From positions 1 through 64,000 of the forward strand of contig CAWBNO010000034.1 of assembly GCA_963790095.1 (NCBI GenBank): a stretch of DNA of 64,000 nucleotides. Direction: 5' to 3'. A model generated the notes under the pieces. That model was given only the letters and a program-made list of their open reading frames with translations. It searched no databases and was not told the DNA's origin. Both the position numbers and the translations under genes were made by a program. This document shows, in pieces, positions 27,386 to 36,843 of the stretch (position 1 is its first letter; every line of letters begins with the position of its first letter). Source of the stretch: JAAXQD01 sp963790095. GTDB lineage: Bacteria > Desulfobacterota > Desulfobacteria > Desulfobacterales > UBA11574.

Positions 27386-27571
27386 TTAACTTCGCCTGGA
27401 GCACGACACCGCTTCCAATAAAACGGTGTGTATTTTGTCGAGCATGTCGCATGCATCGATGCACCCAGGGATGTCCTTTTTTCTTGCACAGTTTTTACAA
27501 GGACTTTTTGTAAGATAACCGATTTCAAAATCGAACTTGTATTTAATTTTTTTAGGGCGTGAATATTTCAT
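27386..27571 (-). CDS. Small four-cysteine hypothetical protein
   Basis: About 61 residues, MKYSRPKKIKYKFDFEIGYL followed by SPCKNCARKKDIPGCIDACD and LLEAVSCSRR. The pattern C-x2-C-x8-C-x3-C looks like a small metal-binding site. I recall similar short proteins in related sulfate reducers, but no function. The start is uncertain: in-frame ATGs lie 5 and 20 codons further upstream and none has a good ribosome site. It lies between the acyl-CoA synthetase and pgi genes on the same strand. Confidence 0.5.
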   Translation of the reverse strand: MKYSRPKKIKYKFDFEIGYLTKSPCKNCARKKDIPGCIDACDMLDKIHTVLLEAVSCSRRS

Positions 27572-27634
27572 AAATTGTGGAATCATAATTTTAAAATAGC
27601 ATAACGACGGTGTCATCACAAGGAAAACCATGGG

Positions 27635-29824
27635 TCAATCATGCTGGGTTTTCGTTAAAAAGCGTTGATATTCATACATCCTGGCGATTGCTTTCACCGC
27701 TCGCTCCGGTGTCTCGAAAAATACGCCTTTATATTCACTGCCTTTGACTCGATAGACAGTATTGTCTTTTTCATCGGTCAACAGGCTGACACCGATGATC
27801 GGCTTTTGGTATTTTTCCATCAACATTACAATATGTTCAATATACTTCGTCTCGAACTCAACTATGGCTTTGTTCATGGATTCAACGAATTCAGGGGAAA
27901 ACGCGGGGTCTGCCTTAAGCACCGAATCACCAAGATTTTTCGCCATGATTCTACGGCCTAAAATGCCCAGGTTGATTATCGCGTCACAGCCATCCCATTT
28001 TGCAAGTTCTTCCATTGCAAACATCGGGAGACGGGTGTCATTCTCACCCACAAGGTCTACGGGGTTCGATTTGCTCCAGTATGACGGAAGTAATTTGTCG
28101 AGGCTATTCACGATTTCAGAAGACAATTCCGGAACTTCCAACCCGTATTCTGAGCAGAGGTCTGCGGTAACAACACCCCAGCCACCACCCAGCGTCATGA
28201 TGGCCGTGCGATTTCCCCTGGGCAACGGCAGGGATGAAAATGAAGCGGACAGGTCGAGGAGATCCATGGACTGGTCGACTTTCACGATGCCGGTTTGACG
28301 GCATACGGCATTGAAAACCTTTGTGTCTGAAGCCATGGCACCGGTGTGACTTGCTGCAGCCTTATACCCGGCCTTGCTCTGACCACCTTTTAAAAGAACA
28401 ATCGGTTTCTTTTTCCCCAATCTGCGGGCGCTCTCAAAGAAACGACGACCGTTTTTGACACTTTCTATATACAACATCACGGTATGGGTCGATTTATCGA
28501 GTTCAAAGGCATCCATGTAATCCTCGATGGTAATCATCGATTCGTTTCCGGAGCCGAAAAAACCCCGTATTCCAATACCCTGTTTTTCGGCAAAAGCCAG
28601 CAATTGCATCCCCATATTCCCGGATTGGGCCACCACAGCCGTAGAGCCCGGTCTCGGCCGGACGTTACTGCCGGTGCAGAATAGATTGATATGGGGGTTG
28701 CAAATTCCCATGGTATTGGGACCCAGTACCAGTATTCCGGCTTGTCTCGCCTGTTTTACAAGGACCTCTGCCATTTTTTTTCCTGCTGTTCCGGTTTCTC
28801 CGAACCCCGATGTTATCAGAAGCATATTCCGGATACCTTTTTCTTTAAACTGGGGAATCAGATCCATAACCTTTGATGCCGGCACCGTCACCACCGCCAA
28901 GTCGACATCTCCGGGAATTTCGGCAACCGATGGATAGGCCTGTCGTCCTGCAATGGTACCCCCTTTTGGGTTTACAGGATATATTTCTCCTTTAAATCCG
29001 CCGCTGATGGTGGAAGTCAGGAGTATATGACCCCACTTGCCCAGTTTGCCGGAGGCCCCCACAAAAGCGATGGGTTTTGGATGAAAAAAATATCCCAAGG
29101 AAGCGGGATCGATGGGCGGCAAGTATTCCTTGTTTCTCGGTGCGTTATCCATGACGATCAGGGCATCGAGCGCCAGGGCGTCGCCGGTCGGTGTTATCAG
29201 CAATGGATTGATATCTATTTCAGCAATGTCAGGACGCTCCATTCCGATTCGGGAAAGCCCCAGAAGTGTTCTGATCAGTTGGCTCCGATCTGCGGCCTTT
29301 TCACCCCTGAAATTTCCAAGAAGGGATTTTGATTTGATATCATCGAGCATCTCGGCAGCATCGGTTTCGGTTAAGGGTGCAAGCCGGAGTGATATATCAG
29401 AAAGGATTTCGGTAAAAATACCCCCCAGTCCAAACATGACCACAGGACCAAAATCCGCATCCTGAAAAAGGCCGGAAACAAATTCTCTTTTGCCCGGGAC
29501 CTGTGGCTGAACCAAAAGGCCTTCGAGCTCATGACCTGCTTCGGCAGCGATGGATCGGGCGGCCTTGATAACCGCTTGGGGATCCCTGAGATTTAAATGA
29601 ACCAGATTTCGTTCGGTTTTATGAAGCAGGGTAGACCCAAGTCCCTTGAGAACCACCGGATATCCGATTTCTTCGGCGGCATCCACGGCGTCATTTTGGT
29701 TTAAAACAGTCATTTCATTGACAACAGGAATACCGTATTCTTTAAGGAGCTGTTTTGATTCATATTCGTTAAGGGGGATTTTCTCTTTAGGTTTTTCTTG
29801 CTCCAATACCGCACGGTTGTTCAT
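27635..29824 (-). CDS. ADP-forming acyl-CoA (acetyl-CoA) synthetase, fused beta-alpha
   Basis: Converts acyl-CoA, ADP and phosphate to acid, CoA and ATP, conserving energy by substrate-level phosphorylation. The 729-residue protein has the ATP-grasp (beta) domain first (LNEYESKQLLKEYGIPVV, VLKGLGSTLLHKTE, GLGGIFTEIL, IAEIDINPLL). The CoA-binding alpha domain follows (FVGASGKLGKWG), with the phospho-histidine segment AASHTGAMASD. This order is reversed relative to the archaeal alpha-beta fusion and is common in bacteria. ATG at 29822-29824 has GGAG 9 bases upstream; an ATG 21 codons earlier lacks one. The acyl substrate is not evident. Confidence 0.88.
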   Translation of the reverse strand: MNNRAVLEQEKPKEKIPLNEYESKQLLKEYGIPVVNEMTVLNQNDAVDAAEEIGYPVVLKGLGSTLLHKTERNLVHLNLRDPQAVIKAARSIAAEAGHELEGLLVQPQVPGKREFVSGLFQDADFGPVVMFGLGGIFTEILSDISLRLAPLTETDAAEMLDDIKSKSLLGNFRGEKAADRSQLIRTLLGLSRIGMERPDIAEIDINPLLITPTGDALALDALIVMDNAPRNKEYLPPIDPASLGYFFHPKPIAFVGASGKLGKWGHILLTSTISGGFKGEIYPVNPKGGTIAGRQAYPSVAEIPGDVDLAVVTVPASKVMDLIPQFKEKGIRNMLLITSGFGETGTAGKKMAEVLVKQARQAGILVLGPNTMGICNPHINLFCTGSNVRPRPGSTAVVAQSGNMGMQLLAFAEKQGIGIRGFFGSGNESMITIEDYMDAFELDKSTHTVMLYIESVKNGRRFFESARRLGKKKPIVLLKGGQSKAGYKAAASHTGAMASDTKVFNAVCRQTGIVKVDQSMDLLDLSASFSSLPLPRGNRTAIMTLGGGWGVVTADLCSEYGLEVPELSSEIVNSLDKLLPSYWSKSNPVDLVGENDTRLPMFAMEELAKWDGCDAIINLGILGRRIMAKNLGDSVLKADPAFSPEFVESMNKAIVEFETKYIEHIVMLMEKYQKPIIGVSLLTDEKDNTVYRVKGSEYKGVFFETPERAVKAIARMYEYQRFLTKTQHD

Positions 29825-29892
29825 TTGTTTATGCTCCAATCCCGAACAAATTTTGCATAGATGACCGATTTGATTGCGTCTGTTCATGGTGT

Positions 29893-30084
29893 TTAATGGC
29901 GGGGCTTGTGTTCTTTTTTTCCTTCAAGAATCGCCCGCACACGATTTCGCTCGGCTTTTAATTTGCGAAGCTGATCTTTTATTTTTTCGTGTTTTTCAAA
30001 AGGTGCGTTCTTGAGTTGTTTTTCAACCTTCTCAACCTCTTGAAGCAGCCGGTATAGCTCTTGTGCTATCATTCGAATCGGCAT
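29893..30084 (-). CDS. Small coiled-coil hypothetical protein
   Basis: About 63 residues, MPIRMIAQELYRLLQEVEKV, then a strongly charged heptad-like helix ending RNRVRAILEGKKEHKPRH. No membrane span or enzyme motif. ATG at 30082-30084 is preferred, because the preceding 19 codons of the longer reading look unlike the rest. It sits upstream of the acyl-CoA synthetase gene on the same strand and is probably co-transcribed. Function unknown. Confidence 0.5.
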   Translation of the reverse strand: MPIRMIAQELYRLLQEVEKVEKQLKNAPFEKHEKIKDQLRKLKAERNRVRAILEGKKEHKPRH

Positions 30085-30365
30085 GGCATGTCTCGGTTCC
30101 CAGGGTGTATTATGAATTAAAATTGAAAAACCATATTTCACCCGATCAGAATCATCAATATTTTTTTCATGCTTTGCATAGATTTATATTTTTGTGAATT
30201 TTATTTTGTGGTATATGGACACTCTCAAGGCTCACCTGGATCCACCGGAACCGATTTTATTTACAACGGAAAGCGACCAACTGAATCATAATGATTTTCT
30301 GAACATGCGCCAAACAGTGTCAATGTGTCGTATGTTGCGTTCAATGGAGAAATTTGCGGGGAACC

Positions 30366-30833
30366 ATGCGCGTCGGAATGGGATATGATGTTCATCGATT
30401 GGTTAAAGGGCGGAAACTCGTTCTGGGGGGGATCGTGATCCCTTTTGAAAAAGGGTTACTCGGACATTCGGACGCCGATGTACTCATTCATGCGGTGTGT
30501 GATGCACTTTTAGGCGCGGCTGGACTCGATGACATCGGCGTACACTTTCCGGACACGAATCCTGAATTCAAAGATATCTCGAGTATAAAAATTCTCCAGA
30601 GAACCTATCGTTTGGTCAGGGAAAAAAACTTTAAAATCGTGAACTTGGATTCAATCGTGTTCGCTGATGCCCCAAAAATTTCTTCGTATAAAGAAACAAT
30701 GAAAAAAAATATTGCCCAAGCAATTGAAATTAACCCTGATCGTGTTAATGTTAAGGCCACGACATTCGAAGGCCTTGGAATGATCGGAAAAGGAGAGGGG
30801 ATTGGCGCCGTATGTGTTGCTCTGATCGATTAG
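30366..30833 (+). CDS. ispF: 2-C-methyl-D-erythritol 2,4-cyclodiphosphate synthase
   Basis: A step of the MEP isoprenoid pathway, forming the cyclodiphosphate with release of CMP. The 155-residue trimeric enzyme has the zinc and substrate motifs MGYDVHRL, LLGHSDADVLIHAVCDALLGAAGLDDIGVHFPDT and the C-terminal TFEGLGMIGKGEGIGAVCVALI. ATG at 30366 gives the usual N-terminus and has GGGGAA just before it. ispD is not next to it. It is followed by a repeat-filled gap and then cysS. Confidence 0.93.
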   Translation: MRVGMGYDVHRLVKGRKLVLGGIVIPFEKGLLGHSDADVLIHAVCDALLGAAGLDDIGVHFPDTNPEFKDISSIKILQRTYRLVREKNFKIVNLDSIVFADAPKISSYKETMKKNIAQAIEINPDRVNVKATTFEGLGMIGKGEGIGAVCVALID

Positions 30834-30902
30834 ATATTCACCGGACAAGCTTTAACTTAAAGTGAGCGTTTTTTGATTCGATCTGCTAATCTTGATAAAT
30901 TT

Positions 30903-31164
30903 GTAAAAAGTGAAACGTGAAATGTAAAACGACTACATTTAGTACCTGTACAGTCCAAGGTCCTTCTAACTTGTTGAAATTATTAGAACCATAAATTGGG
31001 TGTCGTCATTCCCGCGAAAGCGGGAATCCAGCATATTATCAGTACCATATGAATTGTGGATGCCGGATCAAGTCCGGCATGACGTAAGAACTTTAGACTC
31101 TCAAGTTAGTACATTAAGAAACAATATTGAACAACAGATAGACATTTCACGTTTAACTTTTTAC
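30903..31164. repeat. Composite inverted repeat (23-bp arms) enclosing a small MITE
   Basis: Outer arms at 30903-30925 and 31142-31164 (GTAAAAAGTGAAACGTG...) pair at 22 of 23 positions. Inside, 31004-31084 is an 81-bp element with CGTCAT/ATGACG ends and two hairpins: ATTCCCGC-GAAA-GCGGGAAT, and TGCCGGA...TCCGGCA. The hairpin pair resembles the widespread GTCATTCCCGCGAA repeats of Proteobacteria. The gap holds no gene. Confidence 0.65.
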
Positions 31165-31213
31165 TTTTTACCGAACTATCAAACTTAGGTTTTAATAAAA
31201 CGGATGATGAAAC

Positions 31214-32653
31214 ATGGCACTTCGCATATTCAATACATTGAACAGTAAAAAAGAACTTTTTGAACCTTTAAATGCCGGGAAGGTACATATGTATGTCTGC
31301 GGTCCGACGGTATATGATGCCTGCCATATCGGACATGCACGCTCTGTGGTGGTGTTTGATGTTATTGCACGGTATCTGAAAGCCAAAGGATATGATGTTA
31401 CGTATGTCAGAAACTTCACAGATGTCGACGACAAAATTATCCACAAAGCAAAACAATTGGGCATCGATCCAAAGGCAGTTGCCGAGAGATTCATCGAAGA
31501 ATTTTATCAAGACATGGATGCCTTGAATGTTCAGCGGGCCACCATCGAACCGAAAGCCACGGACCACATTGTCCAGATCGTTGAATTTATTGAAAAGTTA
31601 ATCTTAAAGGGATTTGCTTACCAGATAAACGGGGATGTCTATTATTCTGTTGAAAAGTTCAAGAAATATGGAAAACTTTCCGGTCGTAAACTGGAGGATA
31701 TGGAAGCCGGAGCCCGAATCGATATTGACGAAAGAAAGCAAAATCCTTTTGATTTTGCCCTATGGAAGTCCGCCAAGCCCGGAGAGCCCGCCTGGGAAAG
31801 CCCCTGGGGTCCGGGGAGACCCGGGTGGCATATAGAATGCTCGGCCATGAGCAGCGAATATCTGGGAGAAACTTTCGATATCCACGGCGGCGGTAAAGAC
31901 CTCTGCTTTCCCCATCATGAAAATGAAATCGCCCAATCCGAGAGCCTTTACGGGACGCCCTTTGTTCGGTACTGGGTACACAATGGATTTGTAAATATCA
32001 ATCAGGAAAAAATGTCGAAATCTTTGGGCAATTTTCTGATGATAAAGGATGTGTTGAAATCCTATCACCCTGAAGCTGTGCGCCTTTTTCTGCTGTCAAA
32101 TCATTACCGGAGTCCCATCGACTTCACCGACAAGGCCATGGATGAATCTTCCAAAGGGCTCGATAAGATTTATGCACTTCTTGAGCGGATTGAAAAAAAG
32201 GTGGGACCCGTTTTAGTCCAGAACGTTGAACCCGGTATCTGCTGGGAGCATTTTTGTGAGGCAATGGATGACGATTTTAATTCGGCTCGCAGTATCGGTA
32301 TTATTTTTGATACGGTTCGGAGTCTTAATCGTGTGCTGGATCAGCATGAAAACAACCTGTCTTCGGAAGTCACGCAAACATTACAATCCGGACTGGCGGA
32401 CATTCGAAGAACCGGGGAGATACTCGGGATGTTCCTTGCCCCCCCCTCACAATATTTTGATAACAAACAGACCCAGGTTCTCGAACAAAAATCCATCGAT
32501 CCCGCTGTTATTGCTGAAATGGTGGAAAAGAGGGAGGTTGCCAGAAAAGCTAAAAATTGGGAAATTGCCGATCAGATCAGAAAAGAGCTCGTGGATATGG
32601 GCATTAGTTTAGAAGACCGGGCCGAAGGCCCGGTTTGGAAAATCAATAATTAA
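31214..32653 (+). CDS. cysS: Cysteinyl-tRNA synthetase
   Basis: A class I synthetase of 479 residues that attaches cysteine to tRNA-Cys. The HIGH motif is CHIGHARS (residues 37-44), Cys29 begins the zinc site (VCGPTVYD), WHIECSAMS and GGGKDLCFPHHENE complete it, and EKMSKSLGN near residue 265 is the KMSKS loop. The C-terminal DALR helices end in LVDMGISLEDRAEGPVWKI. The start MALRIFNTLN fits the family. The spacing from ispF is filled by repeats, so a separate promoter is likely. Confidence 0.95.
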   Translation: MALRIFNTLNSKKELFEPLNAGKVHMYVCGPTVYDACHIGHARSVVVFDVIARYLKAKGYDVTYVRNFTDVDDKIIHKAKQLGIDPKAVAERFIEEFYQDMDALNVQRATIEPKATDHIVQIVEFIEKLILKGFAYQINGDVYYSVEKFKKYGKLSGRKLEDMEAGARIDIDERKQNPFDFALWKSAKPGEPAWESPWGPGRPGWHIECSAMSSEYLGETFDIHGGGKDLCFPHHENEIAQSESLYGTPFVRYWVHNGFVNINQEKMSKSLGNFLMIKDVLKSYHPEAVRLFLLSNHYRSPIDFTDKAMDESSKGLDKIYALLERIEKKVGPVLVQNVEPGICWEHFCEAMDDDFNSARSIGIIFDTVRSLNRVLDQHENNLSSEVTQTLQSGLADIRRTGEILGMFLAPPSQYFDNKQTQVLEQKSIDPAVIAEMVEKREVARKAKNWEIADQIRKELVDMGISLEDRAEGPVWKINN

Positions 32654-32721
32654 TGAATTCCCATCTGCCACTGGGACACCCAGGCATCTAAAAAGAACAA
32701 TATATTTTACCTGAAAAATCA

Positions 32722-32801
32722 ATCACGAAAACACGAAAGGGCGAAGCCACGAAACATTAAACATTCTTTTTCGTGTTTTTAAGATTTCGTGTTTTCGTGA
32801 T
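32722..32801. repeat. Dispersed inverted repeat of the CACGAAAACACGAA type, copy 2
   Basis: Perfect 17-bp arms ATCACGAAAACACGAAA (32722-32738) and its complement (32785-32801), with internal partial copies. It occupies the gap between cysS and uvrB and matches the element at 9876-9923. Confidence 0.65.
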
Positions 32802-32847
32802 AAATTTAATTTTTTAAATATAACAGGGTTATATCATACCTAACATT

Positions 32848-34842
32848 ATGCCTTCCTTTAAGTTGTTCTCGGAATTTATTCCCAAAGGTGACCAACCCCA
32901 AGCCATCGACACCTTGACCCAAAGAATCTTGTCGGGAAAGAAGCATCATGTTCTTTTGGGCGTCACAGGGTCCGGCAAAACATTTACCATGGCCAATGTT
33001 ATCGAAAAGGTCGGGAAACCGACGCTGGTCATCGCCCCGAATAAAACACTCGCCGCTCAACTTTACAGCGAATTCAGATCGCTTTTTCCTGAGAATGCAG
33101 TGGAATATTTTGTCAGCTACTATGATTATTATCAGCCGGAAGCCTATATTCCTTCAAGCGATACCTATATCCAGAAAGATTCATCCATCAATGAGATGAT
33201 CGACAAACTTCGGCATTCGGCCACTCGGTCGGTACTCTCCCGGAGGGACACGATTGTTGTCGCCAGTGTGTCCTGCATCTTCGGACTCGGCGCACCTGAG
33301 GAGTATCTTTCCATGCGTGTTGATATGGAAAAAGATATGGAGATCACCCGTGACAAACTCCTTGCCGATCTGGTTGCCATCCATTACGAAAGAAATGATG
33401 TTGATTTTTATAGAGGTGTTTTTCGGGTGAGGGGCGATCGGGTTGAAATTTTTCCGTCCTATGAAGAAAGCAAGGCCCTCCGCATCGATTTTTTTGGAGA
33501 CGAGATTGAAGCGATTTCCGAGATCGACCCCTTGAGAGGAATTCTCAAAAAACACTTGGATCGTGTCACCATATATCCGGCCAGCCATTTCGTAACCCAA
33601 AAAAGTATTCTCCAAGACGCCGCCAAAACCATCACTGCGGAATTGAAACAGAGGATCGATTATTTCAGGGCGAATAACAAGCTGATTGAAGCCCAGAGAA
33701 TTGAAGAGAGAACAGACTTTGACCTTGAGATGATGCAAGAACTGGGGTATTGTAACGGGATCGAAAATTATTCCCGCCATTTAACCCAAAGGGCTCCCGG
33801 GGAACCGCCTCCCACGCTATTGGATTATTTTCCGAAAAAGTTCCTGATCGTTATCGACGAAAGTCATATCTCAATCCCCCAGCTTCGCGCCATGTACAAA
33901 GGGGACCGGTCCCGCAAAAAAACCCTTGTCGAATATGGATTTAGACTGCCGTCGGCTCTGGATAACCGACCGTTGAGATTTGATGAGTTCAATTCAAAAA
34001 TATCACAGGTCGTCTATGTTTCGGCCACGCCTTCTGATCACGAAATTGAAACAGCGAAAAATGAAATTGTAGAGCAGATTGTTCGGCCCACCGGACTCAT
34101 TGATCCCAAAATAGATGTAAGGTCAGCGGAAAACCAGGTGGACGATCTGTTTGAAGAAATTCAAAACCGTCAGAACAAGAATGAACGGGTTCTGGTAACC
34201 ACCCTGACCAAGCGTATGGCCGAAGATCTTACCGAATACTATTCGGATATGGGAATAAAGGTTCGTTACCTTCATTCGGACATCCGCACCCTGGAAAGAA
34301 TGGACATTATCCACGATTTAAGACTGGGAAAGTTCGATGTGCTCATCGGCATCAATCTCCTTCGGGAAGGACTCGACATTCCTGAAGTCTCTCTGGTTGC
34401 CATACTCGATGCAGACAAGGAAGGTTTTTTGCGTTCCACCCGGTCGCTGGTCCAGACTTGCGGCCGGGCTTCGAGAAATGTCAACGGGCAGGTTATCATG
34501 TATGCGGATTCCGTGACCCTATCGATGAAACAGGCCATTGACGAAACAAACCGGCGGCGAAACATTCAAGAACGCTACAACAAGAAACATTCAATTACTC
34601 CGGAAAGCATAGAAAAAAATATTACTTCCGCCTTTGAGGCCTTGTATGAAATCAGTGATAAACCCTTAGACAGGGTGTCGGAAGCCGTGGATCGATATGA
34701 TTCCATGGATGATCTTGATGATATCATAAAGAATCTGAAAAAAGAAATGAAGGCGGCTGCAGACGAACTTGAATTCGAAAGGGCTGCGGAGCTCAGGGAT
34801 CAGATAGAGGCCATAAAGAAAATGATTGTATTTGAACTCTAG
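32848..34842 (+). CDS. uvrB: UvrABC system subunit B
   Basis: The damage-verification helicase of nucleotide excision repair, 664 residues. Motifs: Walker A GVTGSGKTFTM (about residues 39-49), the beta-hairpin that clamps the DNA (SYYDYYQPEAYIP), DESHISIPQLRAM, the helicase part VLVTTLTKRMAEDLTEY, GLDIPEVSLVAILDADKEGFLRS, and the C-terminal UVR domain that binds UvrC (LEFERAAELRDQIEAIKKM). It lies 36 bp before uvrC, so the two form an operon. uvrA is not in the window. Confidence 0.96.
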   Translation: MPSFKLFSEFIPKGDQPQAIDTLTQRILSGKKHHVLLGVTGSGKTFTMANVIEKVGKPTLVIAPNKTLAAQLYSEFRSLFPENAVEYFVSYYDYYQPEAYIPSSDTYIQKDSSINEMIDKLRHSATRSVLSRRDTIVVASVSCIFGLGAPEEYLSMRVDMEKDMEITRDKLLADLVAIHYERNDVDFYRGVFRVRGDRVEIFPSYEESKALRIDFFGDEIEAISEIDPLRGILKKHLDRVTIYPASHFVTQKSILQDAAKTITAELKQRIDYFRANNKLIEAQRIEERTDFDLEMMQELGYCNGIENYSRHLTQRAPGEPPPTLLDYFPKKFLIVIDESHISIPQLRAMYKGDRSRKKTLVEYGFRLPSALDNRPLRFDEFNSKISQVVYVSATPSDHEIETAKNEIVEQIVRPTGLIDPKIDVRSAENQVDDLFEEIQNRQNKNERVLVTTLTKRMAEDLTEYYSDMGIKVRYLHSDIRTLERMDIIHDLRLGKFDVLIGINLLREGLDIPEVSLVAILDADKEGFLRSTRSLVQTCGRASRNVNGQVIMYADSVTLSMKQAIDETNRRRNIQERYNKKHSITPESIEKNITSAFEALYEISDKPLDRVSEAVDRYDSMDDLDDIIKNLKKEMKAAADELEFERAAELRDQIEAIKKMIVFEL

Positions 34843-34878
34843 AAAATTTCTTGAAAAAAATAAAACAAGTTCTAAAAA

Positions 34879-36753
34879 ATGTCGAAAAAGAGAATGACAA
34901 CCCAGCTGGAGCCGACCCTGGACGGTTCAACCACAGACATCCAGGATAAATTGTCCGGAGTTACGTCTGCCCCCGGCGTCTATCTTATGAAAGACGCCCA
35001 AGGAACCGTGATATATGTTGGCAAAGCAAGAAACCTGAAAAAACGGTTGGCCTCATACTTTAAGAAATCCCTTGGCCACATATTAAAAAGGGACATAAAA
35101 ACCGAAATTCTAATTCAAAAAATATCGGACTTTGAGACCATTATTACCGGAAGTGAGAAAGAAGCGCTGATTCTCGAATCGAATCTTATCAAACGGCACC
35201 GTCCGCGCTACAATGTAATCTTAAAAGACGGCAAGCAATACCCCTCGTTACGCCTGGACATAAAAAATCCCTATCCCACCCTTAACGTCGTTAGAAAAAT
35301 CAAAAAAGACGGGGGACTCTATTTTGGTCCGTTTGCGTCTTCTGCTGCTGTTCAAAAAACACTCAAGATCATCCATAAAACGTTCAAACTCAGAAAGTGT
35401 AAAACAGAATACTTTAAAAATCGTTCCCGACCGTGTCTTAACTTTCAAATGGATGCCTGCCTTGCACCTTGCTGCCTCGATGTCGACAAACATATGTACT
35501 CCGAAACGGTCCACGAGGTGATCCAGTTTCTGAAAGGAAAAACTCCGGATCTGATTGCACAAATAAAACAGAAAATGATGGCCGCAGCCGAGGGGCAGGA
35601 TTATGAACAGGCGGCGGTTTTGAGGGACAAAATGTTCGCCCTTGAGCAGACACTCGAAAGACAGATGGCTGTTACCAATGATTTTGAAGATCGGGACGTG
35701 ATCGGCATGGCCCGGTCTGATGATGCTTCACTGATAACCCTCCTTTTTATCCGGAACGGATTTTTTCTTGGAATACGGGATTTTAATTTTTCCGAAACCA
35801 TGGCCACGGAAAATGAAATGATCGGTGCGTTTATTCGACAGTATTATGAAAAGGCTCCTTTTGTACCCAATGAAATCCTTGTTTCCTCCCTTCCAGAAGA
35901 CACCTTGCTGCTTGAAGAATTGCTCAGGGATATCAAAGGCCGGCGGGTAAGAATTTTAGCCCCCAAGAGGGGTGAAAAGGTCCGCCTGGTTCAACGGGCA
36001 TCTCAGAATGCGGAAAACAGCTTGAAGGCCCATAAGGCTTTGATTGCAAACGACGTGGACCTTCTTTCCCGCCTCCAGAAGCAACTGAGGATGGACCGAA
36101 TACCTTGGCGGATCGAGTGTTTTGATATCTCCAACATTTTAGGGACGTCGGCGGTGGCAGGGATGGTTGTTTTTGAAAAGGGGAAACCCAATAAATCGTT
36201 GTATCGAAAATACAAACTCCAGGGCACAGGCATACCGGATGACTATGCCTATATGGCGGAAGTCCTGAAAAGAAGGTTCGGCAAAGGTGAAAAATCGAAA
36301 CCCTATCCGGACATGCTGATGGTCGACGGCGGTAAAGGCCAACTCAATGTTGCGGGGGCGGTAATAAATTCCCTGAAACTCGAACAGAATTTTCAAATTA
36401 TCAGCATCGCTAAAAAAAATGAAAAAAAAGGGGAGTCCCGAGATAAAATCTTTAAACCCGGGCAGACCAACCCTGTAAATTTAGGCAGGAAAGGAGACCT
36501 CCTCCTGTTTTTACAAAAAATTCGGGATGAAGCCCACCATTTTGCCATTTCTTTTCACCGCAAGCATCGCAGAAAGACCTTCGTGCACTCGGCCTTGGAT
36601 TCGATTCCCGGCATTGGGCAAAAGAGAAAAAAAACATTGTTAACACATTTTAAAAGCATTAAAAAAATCCGGGCCGCAACATTGGAAGAACTCTCCGCGC
36701 TGCCCGGATTTAATCGAAAAACAGCCGAAAATATTAAACGAACGTTCAAATAA
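34879..36753 (+). CDS. uvrC: UvrABC system subunit C
   Basis: The dual-incision nuclease of excision repair, 624 residues. An N-terminal GIY-YIG domain (APGVYLMKDAQGTVIYVGKARNLKKRLASYF) cuts 3', a UVR domain (GQDYEQAAVLRDKM) follows, then the RNase H-like C-terminal nuclease (ECFDISNILGTSAVAGMVVFEKG, MLMVDGGKGQLN, DEAHHFAISFHRKHR) and a tandem helix-hairpin-helix (LDSIPGIGQKRKKTLLTHF). Directly downstream of uvrB. An N-terminal extension of about 25 residues precedes the usual start. Confidence 0.95.
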   Translation: MSKKRMTTQLEPTLDGSTTDIQDKLSGVTSAPGVYLMKDAQGTVIYVGKARNLKKRLASYFKKSLGHILKRDIKTEILIQKISDFETIITGSEKEALILESNLIKRHRPRYNVILKDGKQYPSLRLDIKNPYPTLNVVRKIKKDGGLYFGPFASSAAVQKTLKIIHKTFKLRKCKTEYFKNRSRPCLNFQMDACLAPCCLDVDKHMYSETVHEVIQFLKGKTPDLIAQIKQKMMAAAEGQDYEQAAVLRDKMFALEQTLERQMAVTNDFEDRDVIGMARSDDASLITLLFIRNGFFLGIRDFNFSETMATENEMIGAFIRQYYEKAPFVPNEILVSSLPEDTLLLEELLRDIKGRRVRILAPKRGEKVRLVQRASQNAENSLKAHKALIANDVDLLSRLQKQLRMDRIPWRIECFDISNILGTSAVAGMVVFEKGKPNKSLYRKYKLQGTGIPDDYAYMAEVLKRRFGKGEKSKPYPDMLMVDGGKGQLNVAGAVINSLKLEQNFQIISIAKKNEKKGESRDKIFKPGQTNPVNLGRKGDLLLFLQKIRDEAHHFAISFHRKHRRKTFVHSALDSIPGIGQKRKKTLLTHFKSIKKIRAATLEELSALPGFNRKTAENIKRTFK

Positions 36754-36775
36754 GCCCCATAAAATCCTGTGGGGC
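36754..36775 (+). terminator. Possible terminator after uvrC
   Basis: GCCCCA (36754-36759) pairs with TGGGGC (36770-36775), beginning at the uvrC stop and followed by a weak T stretch (CCCCCTTTTG). It lies between convergent genes. Confidence 0.3.
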
Positions 36776-36843
36776 AGCCCCCTTTTGTTCACGGGGTATT
36801 TGTCGCCCTCTCCATACCGCTCACCGGGGTCAATGGATTCAAC

